Assembly (NCBI GenBank): GCA_900549415.1 | Contig: URNX01000009.1 | Coordinates: 25,271 to 89,270 of the forward strand | Direction of reading: 5' to 3' | Source: an uncultured bacterium | GTDB taxonomy: Bacteria > Verrucomicrobiota > Lentisphaeria > Victivallales > UBA1829 | DNA: 64,000 bases | Part shown: positions 43,468 to 52,137 of the stretch, one piece after another | How the letters are laid out: the number at the start of each line of letters is the position of its first letter | Numbering within the stretch: position 1 is the stretch's first letter | The notes under the pieces: model-generated | What the model was told of the DNA's origin: nothing | Seen by the model: only the letters and a program-made list of their open reading frames with translations | The model's database searches: none | Position numbers and translations under genes: made by a program

Positions 43468-43527
43468 CATCGCCGGGAGAACGCAGAGAAAAATCAAAAA
43501 AGATTTCACCGGGTGAGACTTTTTTGC

Positions 43528-43556
43528 TTGACAATCCTCAAACAGCTATTTTATAA
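43528..43556 (+). promoter_or_regulatory. Promoter of the 193-aa secreted protein
   Basis: TTGACA, 17-bp spacer, TTATAA. It lies between the hairpin at 43434 and the gene at 43639, so this gene is separate from the GH operon. Confidence 0.65.
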
Positions 43557-43638
43557 ACAGAATTCGGGATCGGAATGCGATGTAAGGGTACTCGTAAAAG
43601 CCCGATGTTCAAACAATCACACACATTGGAGAGAAAAA

Positions 43639-44220
43639 ATGAAAAAAACGATTGCTCTGGCTTTGCTTTGCGGACTCACAATGGGATGCTTCGCCGCAGA
43701 AACCATTTATCGCGGCGATTCCAAACAGCCGAAAGACGTCATCTGCTACTATCAGGAAGGAAAGTTTTACAGCGATGCCGCCCGAAAGCAGATTCTTTAC
43801 TCTCATCCAGGAAACATGGTCGCCAAAGGAACTCCGACCGCTTCTCCCTCCAACAGCATTTTCCGCCTGATGGGAAACCGCATCTACAAGGGATTCTCCA
43901 TTGACAGAAAAGATTGTTTCGCCACGCTTCTCGAAACGAAAAGACAGCGCGGCAATATTCTTGAAGCCATCATATACGACGGTTTTGTCACATTTAAAAA
44001 CACCGAGGAAAAGCGCGAAGCCGGCGGAATCACCATCCTTACCCAGCACACCGTTCTGGGGCTGAAGGACAAGGAAATCCCCGGCAAGGTGCTTTACACC
44101 ATCAAAAACAACAAGATATACCGCGGCGCTTCCACCAACGCCAAGGACTGTCTGCTGACCTACACGGGAAGCTTCCCCAGTTCCCGTTTGCTGTTCATGG
44201 CCATAGAATTGGCGAAATAA
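43639..44220 (+). CDS. Secreted repeat protein of unknown function
   Basis: 193 aa. Signal peptide M-K-K-T-I-A-L-A-L-L-C-G-L-T-M-G-C-F-A-A; the Cys could serve as a weak lipobox. Three short repeats share the pattern I-Y-[RK]-G-x-S-x-x-x-K-D, at residues ~23-45, ~84-100 and ~156-175. GGAGAG precedes the ATG. Such repeats suggest a beta-solenoid or beta-propeller blade-like fold. I do not recognise the family. It has its own promoter and terminator. Confidence 0.75.
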   Translation: MKKTIALALLCGLTMGCFAAETIYRGDSKQPKDVICYYQEGKFYSDAARKQILYSHPGNMVAKGTPTASPSNSIFRLMGNRIYKGFSIDRKDCFATLLETKRQRGNILEAIIYDGFVTFKNTEEKREAGGITILTQHTVLGLKDKEIPGKVLYTIKNNKIYRGASTNAKDCLLTYTGSFPSSRLLFMAIELAK

Positions 44221-44288
44221 CCATCCGGACTCTATCCGGAGCCCCTCTCCGCAAGCGGGGATGGGACAACCGCTGAAAAACAGCTTCA

Positions 44289-44316
44289 GGGAGCGCCCGG
44301 TTTTCCGGGCGCTCCC
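44289..44316 (+). terminator. Rho-independent-type terminator
   Basis: GGGAGCGCCCGG, loop TTTT, CCGGGCGCTCCC: a perfect 12-bp stem about 70 bp past the stop at 44220, followed by TGTGTTTTC. Confidence 0.75.
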
Positions 44317-44468
44317 TGTGTTTTCAGAGACACTTTCTCTTCAAAGCGGATGCCGTTTCTTTTCTCCGGAGCCGCCCGGGGAAAAGGAAGTCCGCAAGCC
44401 GGACAAATCGCCCGCCGTCCGCGGATCTCCGTTTCAATGCGGATCGTCCGATCCGCAAGATCCGCCGC

Positions 44469-45593
44469 TCAACCCCGTTTCTTCGCGGGTCCGGCAATCC
44501 GGATCGCAAGATTTTCCAGACAGCGGCGAGCGTCGGAACCGGTGACAATCGCCCGGTTCGCCTCGAATATGGCGTCGAACACATCCGCCATCTCCCGCGG
44601 GGTGAAGCGTTTCACATTTCCCCACATCTTGAATGCGCGGAACGGATGCAGAGAAACAAACGAATTCTTCACGCCCCGGCTTTTCAAATCGGCGAAAAGC
44701 GACTCGAAAAACGACGGGCCGGCATTGTTCGGAATCGAATAGCGTTCGCCCTCGCATTTCAGGGTCAGAAGTTTTTTGAACTCCGATGAAACCGCCCCCA
44801 GGATCGCCAGTTCCACTTTGCCCGAACTGCCCTGTTCCAGCGTTCCGATGATCGCCGGAATCAATGCGATCGCCTTCGGGGCGTTGCGTTCGGCAAGCGC
44901 ACCCGAAAACTCCCACGAAAGAGCTTCCGGAGTCACCGTGCAGACCGCATGGCAGTCCGCAAGCGTTATCCCCGGCTGCCCCTCGGTGTACGCAAGAAGT
45001 TTGTCGAGCTCATTGCGCAGACGCGGCAGGTCGCCCGCAGAGGTTTCCGCAAGGAAAGTTGCCGCATCGGGGGCGATGCGTTTATTCTCCGCCGCGCACA
45101 TGTCCTGCACCCGGCGGGTCATGGCAACGCCGAAGTCGCGCGCTTTCGGGTCGATTTTGTCGAACCAGTTCAGCGAGCCGTTCTCCTTGCAGACCGCCGC
45201 GCAGACCTTGTAGAACGTGCGCTTGCGGTCGATGCCGGGTCCGTCGATGACGACAGTGATGCCGTCCATGATTCCGTCTTTGAAAAGCCCGGCAAGATAT
45301 TCGAGCCGGTTTTTCCGTTTTTTGTCGGAAGACTCGGCAAAGGCGGCGTCAAATTTGTCGAAATGACGGAGCCAGATGATCTTTTCGGGCGTGAGAAACG
45401 GCGGAGTCGTGACGGAATTGATCAGTTGATCGAGCAGCGCATCATACTTTTCGGTGTCGGAATCGCCGCGGATGATCTCCAGCGCCGGGTTGTCCTCCGG
45501 CGAATCACCGCAGAGTTTTCGAATGAACTTCGTGACACTCTCCTTGATGGAGAAGTTGTCCGAACCGGAAAAGATGTGAAGCTGTCCGCTCAT
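44469..45593 (-). CDS. holA: DNA polymerase III subunit delta
   Basis: 374 aa. Typical HolA layout: an N-terminal AAA+-like domain (H-I-F-S-G-S-D-N-F, then E-I-I-R-G-D-S-D), a middle domain with L-P-R-L-R-N-E-L-D-K-L-L-A-Y and I-T-L-A-D-C-H-A-V, and a C-terminal collar domain (residues ~230-374). Delta opens the beta clamp in the clamp loader. It starts 2 bp after the stop of the M42 peptidase gene, so they are co-transcribed. Its last ~50 codons are duplicated at 35740-35919. Confidence 0.9.
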   Translation of the reverse strand: MSGQLHIFSGSDNFSIKESVTKFIRKLCGDSPEDNPALEIIRGDSDTEKYDALLDQLINSVTTPPFLTPEKIIWLRHFDKFDAAFAESSDKKRKNRLEYLAGLFKDGIMDGITVVIDGPGIDRKRTFYKVCAAVCKENGSLNWFDKIDPKARDFGVAMTRRVQDMCAAENKRIAPDAATFLAETSAGDLPRLRNELDKLLAYTEGQPGITLADCHAVCTVTPEALSWEFSGALAERNAPKAIALIPAIIGTLEQGSSGKVELAILGAVSSEFKKLLTLKCEGERYSIPNNAGPSFFESLFADLKSRGVKNSFVSLHPFRAFKMWGNVKRFTPREMADVFDAIFEANRAIVTGSDARRCLENLAIRIAGPAKKRG

Positions 45594-45595
45594 GT

Positions 45596-46669
45596 TCAGT
45601 CGATCCCCGGAATGAAGGTGCTTGTTTCATCAAGAGACATGATGGTGTCCGCAATGAGTTTTGCAGCGTTCTCGGCGTCGCGCAGGTCGCACATCTCGAT
45701 CGGTGTATGCATATAACGGTTCGGAATGCTGACGAGCGCGGTGGCGACTCCGGCGCGGGAGAGCTGGATCTGTGCGGTGTCGGTTCCGCCGCTTGCACGG
45801 TGGCCGGCTTCAATCTGCACGGGGATTTTGCCCTTCTTCGCGGCGGCGAGAATTTTGGAATAGAGCACGGGGTTGATATCGGCGTTGCGGCAGATGATGG
45901 GACCGCCGCCGAGGGTGACGTCGCCCCACTGCTTCTTTTCCACGCCCGGAACATCCGTCGCAAAACCGACGTCGACCGCGATTGCGGCCTGCGGATCGAT
46001 GGCGAACGAACTGGTCTTGGAACCGCGCAGTCCGAGCTCCTCCTGAACCGTTCCGACGGCATAAACGCCGAGTTTGCATCCGCGTTCCGAGAGGAGACGG
46101 AAGGCCTCCGCAATCACAAACGCGCCGATCTTGTCGTCGAGTCCCTTCGACATGATGCGGTGCTTGCCGAAGCGCGCGGCGTTGACGCGGAACGCAACCG
46201 GATCGCCGATGGAGACGAGCTTTTCCGCCTCCTCTTTGCTTTCAGCGCCGATATCGATCCAGAGTTCGTTGATCTCCATGACCGTTTCGCGCTCTTTCGG
46301 AGTCTGGAGGTGAATCGGCTTGCGTCCGATCACGCCCGGCACCTTGCCGTTCGCCGTGAGGATGTCGACTTCCAGCGCGGGAAGAGTGACCTTGTCGATG
46401 CCGCCGACTGCGCGGAAGGTGATCAGCCCGTCGTCGGTGATGTAGACGACCTGGAAACCGATCTCGTCGTAGTGTCCCGCAAGCATGATGCGGAAGGGGG
46501 AATCGGGGTTCAGAATCCCGATGGTGTTTCCGGTGACATCGGTGTAAACCTCGTCCGCGAAGGCTTCCAGACGCTCCCGGAAGACCTTTGCTGAAGGAAT
46601 TTCGAACCCGGACGGACCGGAAGTTCGTAATAATTCATCAAAAAACTTTAAACTTGCGGCATTTAGCAT
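45596..46669 (-). CDS. M42-family metallopeptidase
   Basis: 357 aa, cytoplasmic. Metal ligands typical of M42 are visible: A-G-H-Y-D-E (His), S-K-G-L-D-D-K (bridging Asp), V-Q-E-E-L-G (Glu pair), A-V-D-V-G-F (Asp), and H-T-P-I-E-M (last His). Members are tetrahedral dodecameric aminopeptidases, often misannotated as endoglucanases. AAAGGAG lies 6 nt before the ATG. First of the minus-strand pair with holA. Confidence 0.92.
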   Translation of the reverse strand: MLNAASLKFFDELLRTSGPSGFEIPSAKVFRERLEAFADEVYTDVTGNTIGILNPDSPFRIMLAGHYDEIGFQVVYITDDGLITFRAVGGIDKVTLPALEVDILTANGKVPGVIGRKPIHLQTPKERETVMEINELWIDIGAESKEEAEKLVSIGDPVAFRVNAARFGKHRIMSKGLDDKIGAFVIAEAFRLLSERGCKLGVYAVGTVQEELGLRGSKTSSFAIDPQAAIAVDVGFATDVPGVEKKQWGDVTLGGGPIICRNADINPVLYSKILAAAKKGKIPVQIEAGHRASGGTDTAQIQLSRAGVATALVSIPNRYMHTPIEMCDLRDAENAAKLIADTIMSLDETSTFIPGID

Positions 46670-46760
46670 TATATTACTCCTTTCGTAAAGTTTTTGCTTT
46701 CGTAACGCCTTCGCGGCTTAAAAAACCGCGGGGAAAAATTTTAACCCATGGAAATGTACC

Positions 46761-47852
46761 ATGAATTTTGAAGAATTAAAACTGAAAACGACAGAAATTT
46801 CAGAAAGAATTGCTTATTTGGCAAAATTTCTGAAGATCGCCGACCACCGGAAGCAGGTCAAGGACCTCGAAGAAGTCATGGCACGTCCGGATTTCTGGGA
46901 TGACAAAGAGAAAGCCCAGGAGACCGTCCAGAAACTCAGCTCCGAAAAAAACATCGTCGAACCTTTCGCCGCACTGGAAAAGCACGGTGAGGATTTCGCC
47001 GCAATCGCGGAATTCGCCGCGGAAGACGAGTCGTTCCTCGCCGAAGCCGACACTGCGCTCGTAGAACTCGAAAAAGAGATCGACAAGATGGAGCTGCTCA
47101 GCTTCCTCTCCGGAAAATTCGACCGCATGAACTGCTTCTTCTTCATCCACGCCGGCGCAGGCGGAACCGAATCCTGCGACTGGGCCTCCATTCTCCTGCG
47201 CATGTACCGCCGCTGGTTCGAGCGCAAGGGCTACAAAGATGAAATCATCGACATGCAGCCCGGCGATGAAGCCGGAATCAAGAGCGCCACCCTCCGCGTC
47301 GAAGGCGACTTCGCATACGGATACCTCAAGTGCGAGCGCGGCGTCCACCGCCTGGTCCGCATCTCCCCGTTCGACAGCAACGCCCGCCGTCACACCTCCT
47401 TCGCCTCCGCCGACGCCTTCCCGGAGCTCAAGGAAGACCTCGATATCCAGATTGACGAAAAAGATCTGCGCATCGACACCTACCGCGCGAGCGGCGCAGG
47501 CGGCCAGTACGTCAACCGTACCGACTCCGCCGTCCGCATCACCCACATCCCCACCGGAATCGTCGTCTCCTGCCAGATGGAACGCTCCCAGCACAAGAAC
47601 CGCGCGATGGCGTACAAAATGCTGCAGGCGCGTCTGTATGAAGCCCAGGAGGAACAGCGCAAGCGCGAAGCCGAACAGATTGCAGGCGAAAAATCCGAAA
47701 TCGGATGGGGCAGCCAGATCCGCTCCTACGTTCTCCAGCCCTACCAGATGGTCAAAGACCTCCGCACCGGCTGCGAAACCGGAAACACCGCTGCTGTGCT
47801 CGACGGCGACATCGACCAGTTCGTCGAAGCCTACCTGCGCTTCTGCAAATAA
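46761..47852 (+). CDS. prfB: Peptide chain release factor 2
   Basis: 363 aa. Domain 2 has R-I-S-P-F-D-S-N with the S-P-F tripeptide (residues 202-204) that reads UGA. The catalytic G-G-Q is at residues 247-249 within S-G-A-G-G-Q-Y-V-N. H-A-G-A-G-G-T-E-S and R-R-H-T-S-F-A-S fit RF2. The frame is open from the first ATG, so the programmed +1 frameshift used in E. coli prfB is absent. It starts a plus-strand group with the HAD hydrolase and lpxK. Confidence 0.95.
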   Translation: MNFEELKLKTTEISERIAYLAKFLKIADHRKQVKDLEEVMARPDFWDDKEKAQETVQKLSSEKNIVEPFAALEKHGEDFAAIAEFAAEDESFLAEADTALVELEKEIDKMELLSFLSGKFDRMNCFFFIHAGAGGTESCDWASILLRMYRRWFERKGYKDEIIDMQPGDEAGIKSATLRVEGDFAYGYLKCERGVHRLVRISPFDSNARRHTSFASADAFPELKEDLDIQIDEKDLRIDTYRASGAGGQYVNRTDSAVRITHIPTGIVVSCQMERSQHKNRAMAYKMLQARLYEAQEEQRKREAEQIAGEKSEIGWGSQIRSYVLQPYQMVKDLRTGCETGNTAAVLDGDIDQFVEAYLRFCK

Positions 47853-47870
47853 CGGGGAAGGACGGGAATC

Positions 47871-48449
47871 ATGCGGAAAACACTCACCGTTGCGCTCGAC
47901 ATCGGGAACGTCTGCGTCCGGCTGGAATACGAAAACGTATTCCGCGCCGCCGGGCTCGAACCGGGCTCCGCGCTGCCGGAGGACGCCGACCGCGCGTTCT
48001 GCGAACTCGAATGCGGACGCATCGAAACGGAAGAGTGGCTCGACGTTCTCTGGAACTCGCTCGGAAGACGCTTCTCAAAAGAGCATCTTCTCAACGGCTG
48101 GAACAGCATTCTCGCCGAGCCCTTCCCCGGCGTGGAAAAATACATCCGCAAATACACGGAGAGCGGCGTGAAATTCGTCTACCTCTCCGACATCTCCCGT
48201 CTGCACCTCAGCAAAGTCTGCCGCATGCTGCCGTTCGCGCACCTGATTTACGACGGCATCTACAGCTTTGAGGCGGGCGTCCGCAAACCCGGCGCCGCAA
48301 TGTACGAACTTTTTGAAAAGCGTCACGGCGTTCCGGATTTCTATTTTGACGACAAGCTCTGCAACATCGAGGGCGCCCGGAAACGCGGCTGGAATGCAAT
48401 CCAGTTCACACACGCGGAACAGCTCGACCTCATCGGAGACGCATTATGA
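47871..48449 (+). CDS. HAD-superfamily hydrolase
   Basis: 192 aa. Motif I is D-I-G-N-V, the variant (Asp-x-Gly/Asn) seen in YihX-like HAD subfamily IA proteins; motif II is Y-L-S-D-I-S; G-V-R-K-P carries the motif III Lys; F-Y-F-D-D-K holds the motif IV acids. Likely a sugar-phosphate or small-metabolite phosphatase; the substrate is unknown. It lies 18 bp after prfB and overlaps lpxK as ATGA. Confidence 0.82.
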   Translation: MRKTLTVALDIGNVCVRLEYENVFRAAGLEPGSALPEDADRAFCELECGRIETEEWLDVLWNSLGRRFSKEHLLNGWNSILAEPFPGVEKYIRKYTESGVKFVYLSDISRLHLSKVCRMLPFAHLIYDGIYSFEAGVRKPGAAMYELFEKRHGVPDFYFDDKLCNIEGARKRGWNAIQFTHAEQLDLIGDAL

Positions 48450-49621
48450 CTTTGCGCGAACTCGGCGAACATATCGAACAGTACTTCATCGAAGTCATCC
48501 GCGAACGGCGGAAGGGGCCGTTCGATTCATTTGTCAAAGGCTTCCTGTTCGTCGCATCGCGCTTCTACCTGCGCGCGATCAACACGCGGATCTGGCTTTA
48601 CGACAACCGAGTCATCCGCAACCGCGCAATCGGATGCCTCGTGGTCAGCATCGGCAACCTCACCTGCGGCGGCACGGGCAAAACCCCGATTGTGGAAATC
48701 TTCGCCCGCACACTCTCCCAGAAGGGACGCCGCGTCGCCATCCTCAGCCGCGGATACCGCAGCCGCGACAAGCGCGGGTTCTTCGAGAAGCTCGGCAAAC
48801 GCCTCTTCTCCAAGAAAATGCAGGTTCTGCCCCGCGTCGTCTCCGACGGCAAAAACCTGAAGCTCGACTCCATCACTGCAGGCGACGAGCCCTACATGCT
48901 CGCCTCCAACCTCAAAGACGTCGCCGTCCTCGTCGACAAAGACCGCGTCAAATCCGGCCTTCACGCCATCGACGAATTCAGAACCGACGTCCTGATTCTC
49001 GACGACGGCTTTCAGTATCTGCGCTTGAAACCGCACATCAACATTGTGCTTGTAGACTCAACTTCGCCGTTTGACAACCACCATGTCCTCCCCCGCGGTC
49101 TCATGCGCGAACCAATTGAACACATTCAGCGAGCCGACTATATCTTTCTGACCAAATCCGACGGATCGCCGCGTCTGCGTCACCTGAAGGAGTTCATCCA
49201 CAAGCACAATCACCGTGCGGAAATCATCGAATGCTGTCACCGTCCGAAGTACCTGGAAGCGGTGTTCGATCGCGGCCGCCGCTATCCGCTCACCTCTCTG
49301 AAAGGGAAAAAACTCGCTTCCATCTCCGCGATTGCAAAACCGGCGAGCTTTGAATTTTTCCTTGAGGAACTCGGCGGCGAACTGGTTTTGAAGCGTCATT
49401 TTGCCGACCACCACCGCTACCGCCAACAGGAGATGATCGACTTTATCAACGATGCGAAAGCCGCCGGAGCCGAACTGATCGTCACCACGGAAAAGGACGC
49501 CGTCCGCATGCCGCGCCTTGACCGCCGCGACATTGACATTCAATTTCTGCGGGTGGAGATTGACATTCTGAGCGGACAGGAAAGTTTCGACCAGTGCATT
49601 TCCCGTATCTGTTTTATCTGA
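48446..49621 (+). CDS. lpxK: Tetraacyldisaccharide 4'-kinase
   Basis: 391 aa. The Walker A-like G-G-T-G-K-T-P lies near residues 74-80 after V-V-S-I-G-N-L-T. Conserved I-L-S-R-G-Y, D-E-P-Y-M-L-A and L-D-D-G-F-Q-Y follow. It phosphorylates the lipid A precursor at the inner membrane, in line with an LPS-bearing Gram-negative cell. The N-terminal ~65 residues hold an amphipathic, membrane-associated stretch. Coupled to the HAD gene by a 4-bp overlap. Confidence 0.92.
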   Translation: MTLRELGEHIEQYFIEVIRERRKGPFDSFVKGFLFVASRFYLRAINTRIWLYDNRVIRNRAIGCLVVSIGNLTCGGTGKTPIVEIFARTLSQKGRRVAILSRGYRSRDKRGFFEKLGKRLFSKKMQVLPRVVSDGKNLKLDSITAGDEPYMLASNLKDVAVLVDKDRVKSGLHAIDEFRTDVLILDDGFQYLRLKPHINIVLVDSTSPFDNHHVLPRGLMREPIEHIQRADYIFLTKSDGSPRLRHLKEFIHKHNHRAEIIECCHRPKYLEAVFDRGRRYPLTSLKGKKLASISAIAKPASFEFFLEELGGELVLKRHFADHHRYRQQEMIDFINDAKAAGAELIVTTEKDAVRMPRLDRRDIDIQFLRVEIDILSGQESFDQCISRICFI

Positions 49622-49735
49622 AAAAGTGACGGAATGACGACCCGTCACTCCGTCACTCAAGATTCTTGTAATATTTTTACTTTTTGAGCTTGTAATTTTT
49701 TAATCAGGGTATATATTAAATGCATTATCTTCAAT

Positions 49736-49813
49736 CGGGATATAGCGCAGCCTGGTTAGCGCGTTTGTCTGGGGGACAAAAGGTCGCGAGTTCAAATCTC
49801 GCTATCCCGACCA
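49736..49813 (+). tRNA. tRNA-Pro (anticodon GGG), CCA encoded
   Basis: The acceptor stem CGGGATA pairs with TATCCCG. The anticodon arm is TTTGT-CTGGGGG-ACAAA, placing GGG at positions 34-36. The T arm is GCGAG-TTCAAAT-CTCGC. ACCA follows directly in the DNA. The D loop has GGTT. No integrase or direct repeat of the 3' end was found nearby. Confidence 0.95.
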
Positions 49814-50189
49814 TTTTTGTTTTAAATCCGAATTCAAATTACTCTTCCGAAACCTCTTGAAATCCCTTTCTGTATCAACTCCTCGATAGTCTTTGCATAA
49901 CAACCACTTAATTTCAAGAACATGCATTGCCGATATGCTGTCCTCTACATTTATCCTGGAGCATCAAAAGTTCTGACATGATAACCAATTAGCAGCATTG
50001 CAAACAGAAGTAATTGGCTGCCGCCCGATGCTCATGCACGGCCGAAGGATTACATATTCTATCTGCAGTCCGCAGAAAGAATCTTGAAAAAGCGCTTGTT
50101 CCTCTCTTTTATAAAAAAACATACTTATTTTTATCCGTCACTTTCATCGGTCAATCCGTCGTTTTTTTGTTTTCAAGTTCAAATTAAAC
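49814..50189. other. Intergenic region after tRNA-Pro, no gene recognised
   Basis: About 375 bp, more AT-rich and less structured than its surroundings. A minus-strand frame starting MHVLEIKWLLCKDYRGVD runs ~41 codons into the tRNA but lacks a good ribosome-binding site. TCCGTCA heptamers occur at 50134 and flank the tRNA on the other side (49627-49655). It could be decayed coding DNA. Confidence 0.4.
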
Positions 50190-50218
50190 TTGAAAAATCC
50201 GGTTTTCCGGTTTATATT
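50190..50218 (+). promoter_or_regulatory. Promoter of the D-lactate dehydrogenase gene
   Basis: TTGAAA, 17-bp spacer, TATATT, 29 bp before the ATG at 50248. The spacer carries a small dyad, CCGG-TTTT-CCGG. Confidence 0.6.
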
Positions 50219-50247
50219 CTAACAAACAACCACGGGGGAGGTATACC

Positions 50248-51321
50248 ATGATCCATTCAAAAATCAAAATCGCTTTTTTCGACACGAAGCCCTATGACCG
50301 CCGTTTCTTTGACGAGGCAAATCAAAACGCCCGGTTCGGATTCGATATCCGGTACTATGAAACACGGCTCGCTCCCGCATCGGCAAAAATCGCCGAAGGT
50401 GCTCAAGTAGTCTGTGCATTCGTCAACGACGATCTCTCAGCAGAAACCATACGCACACTTCATGATGTCGGTGTGGAACTCGTTGCGATGCGGTGCGCGG
50501 GCTACAACAACGTCAATCTCACCGAGGCGCACGGCAAGCTCCGCGTGGTGCGCGTGCCCGAATACTCGCCGCATGCCGTCGCGGAATACACGCTTGCGCT
50601 TCTGCTGACACTGAACCGCAATCTGCACCGCGCCTATTGCCGCGTCCGAGAAAACAATTTCTCCATCAACGGATTCATCGGATTCGACGTCTACGGAAAA
50701 ACCGTCGGAATCATCGGAACTGGTAAAATCGGGCGCACCTTCGCGGAACTGCTTCAGGGATTCGGCGTTAAAATCCTCGCGTACGACCTCTATCCGAACG
50801 AAGCGGAGGCAAAACGACTTAATATTGAATACGTTCCGCTGGAAGAACTCTTCCGTCGCAGCGACATCATTTCCCTCCACTGCCCGCTGACGCCCGAAAA
50901 CCGACACCTCATCAACCGCGAAACCATCGCCATGATGAAGCCTGGCGTCTTCCTCCTGAACACAAGCCGCGGCGGACTCATTGATGCGGCGGCGCTCATC
51001 AAAGGACTGAAAAAGAAGCTCATTGGAGCCGCCGGCCTCGATGTCTATGAGGAGGAGACCGAATACTTCTTCGAAGACCGCTCCGACTCCGCGATCGACG
51101 ACGATATTCTCGCCCGTCTCATGACTTTCCCGAACGTCCTCATCACCTCGCATCAGGCGTTTTTCACAAAGGAAGCAGAGAGCAATATCGCACGAACCAC
51201 ACTCGACAATATTCTCGACTATTTCTACAAACGTCCGCTGGCAAACGAAATCTGCCGCGACTGCGACGGACACCTCTCCTGTCCCGCCAAACAGGAAGCA
51301 CACAGCAAAGCAAAAGTCTAA
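50248..51321 (+). CDS. D-lactate dehydrogenase (D-2-hydroxyacid dehydrogenase family)
   Basis: 357 aa, cytoplasmic. The substrate domain is followed by the NAD fold, V-G-I-I-G-T-G-K-I-G, near residue 153. Catalytic Arg is in N-T-S-R-G-G-L, Glu in D-V-Y-E-E-E, and His in I-T-S-H-Q-A-F-F-T. The V-R-C-A-G-Y-N-N-V type motif (here M-R-C-A-G-Y-N-N-V) and the S-H-Q-A-F ending are typical of fermentative D-LDH. It reduces pyruvate to D-lactate, fitting a fermentative life style. Single gene with its own promoter and terminator; GGGGGAGG lies before the ATG. Confidence 0.9.
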   Translation: MIHSKIKIAFFDTKPYDRRFFDEANQNARFGFDIRYYETRLAPASAKIAEGAQVVCAFVNDDLSAETIRTLHDVGVELVAMRCAGYNNVNLTEAHGKLRVVRVPEYSPHAVAEYTLALLLTLNRNLHRAYCRVRENNFSINGFIGFDVYGKTVGIIGTGKIGRTFAELLQGFGVKILAYDLYPNEAEAKRLNIEYVPLEELFRRSDIISLHCPLTPENRHLINRETIAMMKPGVFLLNTSRGGLIDAAALIKGLKKKLIGAAGLDVYEEETEYFFEDRSDSAIDDDILARLMTFPNVLITSHQAFFTKEAESNIARTTLDNILDYFYKRPLANEICRDCDGHLSCPAKQEAHSKAKV

Positions 51322-51339
51322 AATAAAGAATCAGTATTA

Positions 51340-51383
51340 AAAACTTGAAAAAGATTGCCGAAAAGCAATTTTTTTCAAGTTTT
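51340..51383 (+). terminator. Terminator of the D-LDH gene
   Basis: AAAACTTGAAAAAGATTGC pairs with GCAATTTTTTTCAAGTTTT, a 19-bp stem with one G-T wobble, ending in a T-rich tail. Confidence 0.8.
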
Positions 51384-51408
51384 CTTTTAAAAATGCGAAA
51401 AAGAGGTA

Positions 51409-51436
51409 TTGCTTTTTTCGCATTTTTTGCTATAAT
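51409..51436 (+). promoter_or_regulatory. Orphan promoter before the candidate ncRNA
   Basis: TTGCTT, 16-bp spacer, TATAAT with TGC before it. No plus-strand coding gene follows; the downstream DNA is a set of stem-loops ending in a terminator. Confidence 0.65.
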
Positions 51437-51442
51437 TAAAGT

Positions 51443-51600
51443 ACGGCGGTGCTGATAAATATTCGGCAGGCCGGTGTCTTCTTGATGGGATTAAGTTGAT
51501 AGGTTTTCGTCAGATTCAGGAGAGTCTGCGGGGATGTGCTTTTCCTCGCGGATTTCGGCAAAACGGGAGGGTGCCGTTTTGCCGAATATTAAAATTTTCC
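51443..51600 (+). ncRNA. Candidate structured noncoding RNA, ~155 nt
   Basis: Downstream of the promoter there is no open frame of note. Three stem-loops are seen: TGCTGA/TCGGCA (51450-51455 with 51463-51468); TCTGCGGGGA/TCCTCGCGGA (51525-51534 with 51543-51552), a 10-bp stem using G-U pairs; and TTCGGCAAAACGG/CCGTTTTGCCGAA (51554-51566 with 51574-51586), a perfect 13-bp stem followed by an A/T-rich tail ending in TTTT. Size and position would fit a 6S-like or other small RNA, but I see no diagnostic motif of 6S, SRP or tmRNA. The final stem may also end the minus-strand flavin reductase gene. Confidence 0.55.
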
Positions 51601-51605
51601 GTTCC

Positions 51606-52136
51606 TTATTTCCAGTATTTTTCAACTGCGCTTACAGCAGTCACTTCACCGAAAACAATCTTGTGGAAATCCTTCGCCGGATACCAGTCCGCAATGGCTT
51701 TCGTATCAATGAAACACTCCGGTTTCATCCAGTCGGCATAAGTCTTGCGGCATTCGATCACCAGTTCCGCTTCAGCGATTGCGGGAGCGGCGACACTCTG
51801 CGCGGCCTCAGCGGTCAGCCCCGTCTCCTTGAACTTGTCGAACTGAGCGCCCGATTTCGAGCCGAAAAATTTCAGTGCATCCTTATGCTCCGGACCGAAC
51901 GCGCTCAGCGTAAAGCTGTCGCCGTTGTCCAGGAACGGAAGCGTGTGACGCTGCGGACGAACCACGACCATTGCAAACGGTTTCCCCCAGAGCGTGCCGA
52001 ACGAGCCCCAGCTGATCGTCATGCCGTTGTATTCACCCTTCGCGAAATCGCCTGCGGAAAGGATGAACCAGCCGGTGTTGAAAATTTCAAACGGCTGAGT
52101 TTTGAGCTGTGAAAAGGTGATTGGTGTGCGTTTCAT
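51606..52136 (-). CDS. Flavin reductase-family protein
   Basis: 176 aa. The split-barrel FMN-binding fold is recognised by F-N-T-G-W-F-I-L-S-A-G-D, Y-N-G-M-T-I-S-W-G-S-F-G-T-L-W-G-K-P, and V-V-V-R-P-Q-R-H-T, which bind FMN phosphate and the flavin ring. Such proteins reduce flavins or act as FMN-dependent reductases. Its start is 1 bp from the stop of the A2M gene upstream, so it may be carried on that transcript; no functional link is evident. Confidence 0.88.
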   Translation of the reverse strand: MKRTPITFSQLKTQPFEIFNTGWFILSAGDFAKGEYNGMTISWGSFGTLWGKPFAMVVVRPQRHTLPFLDNGDSFTLSAFGPEHKDALKFFGSKSGAQFDKFKETGLTAEAAQSVAAPAIAEAELVIECRKTYADWMKPECFIDTKAIADWYPAKDFHKIVFGEVTAVSAVEKYWK

Positions 52137-52137
52137 C

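Noticed and set aside
46761..47000. Programmed +1 frameshift in prfB
   Set aside because: The frame is open from the first ATG through the whole protein; no in-frame TGA with a CTTTGAC-type slip site was found.
49736..50189. Integrated element next to tRNA-Pro
   Set aside because: No integrase, no repeat of the tRNA 3' end and no phage genes; only a weak 41-codon frame was seen.
51443..51600. SRP RNA or tmRNA at the orphan promoter
   Set aside because: The GGAAGGAAGCAGC-type SRP loop and the tRNA-like ends of tmRNA are absent; length also does not fit tmRNA.
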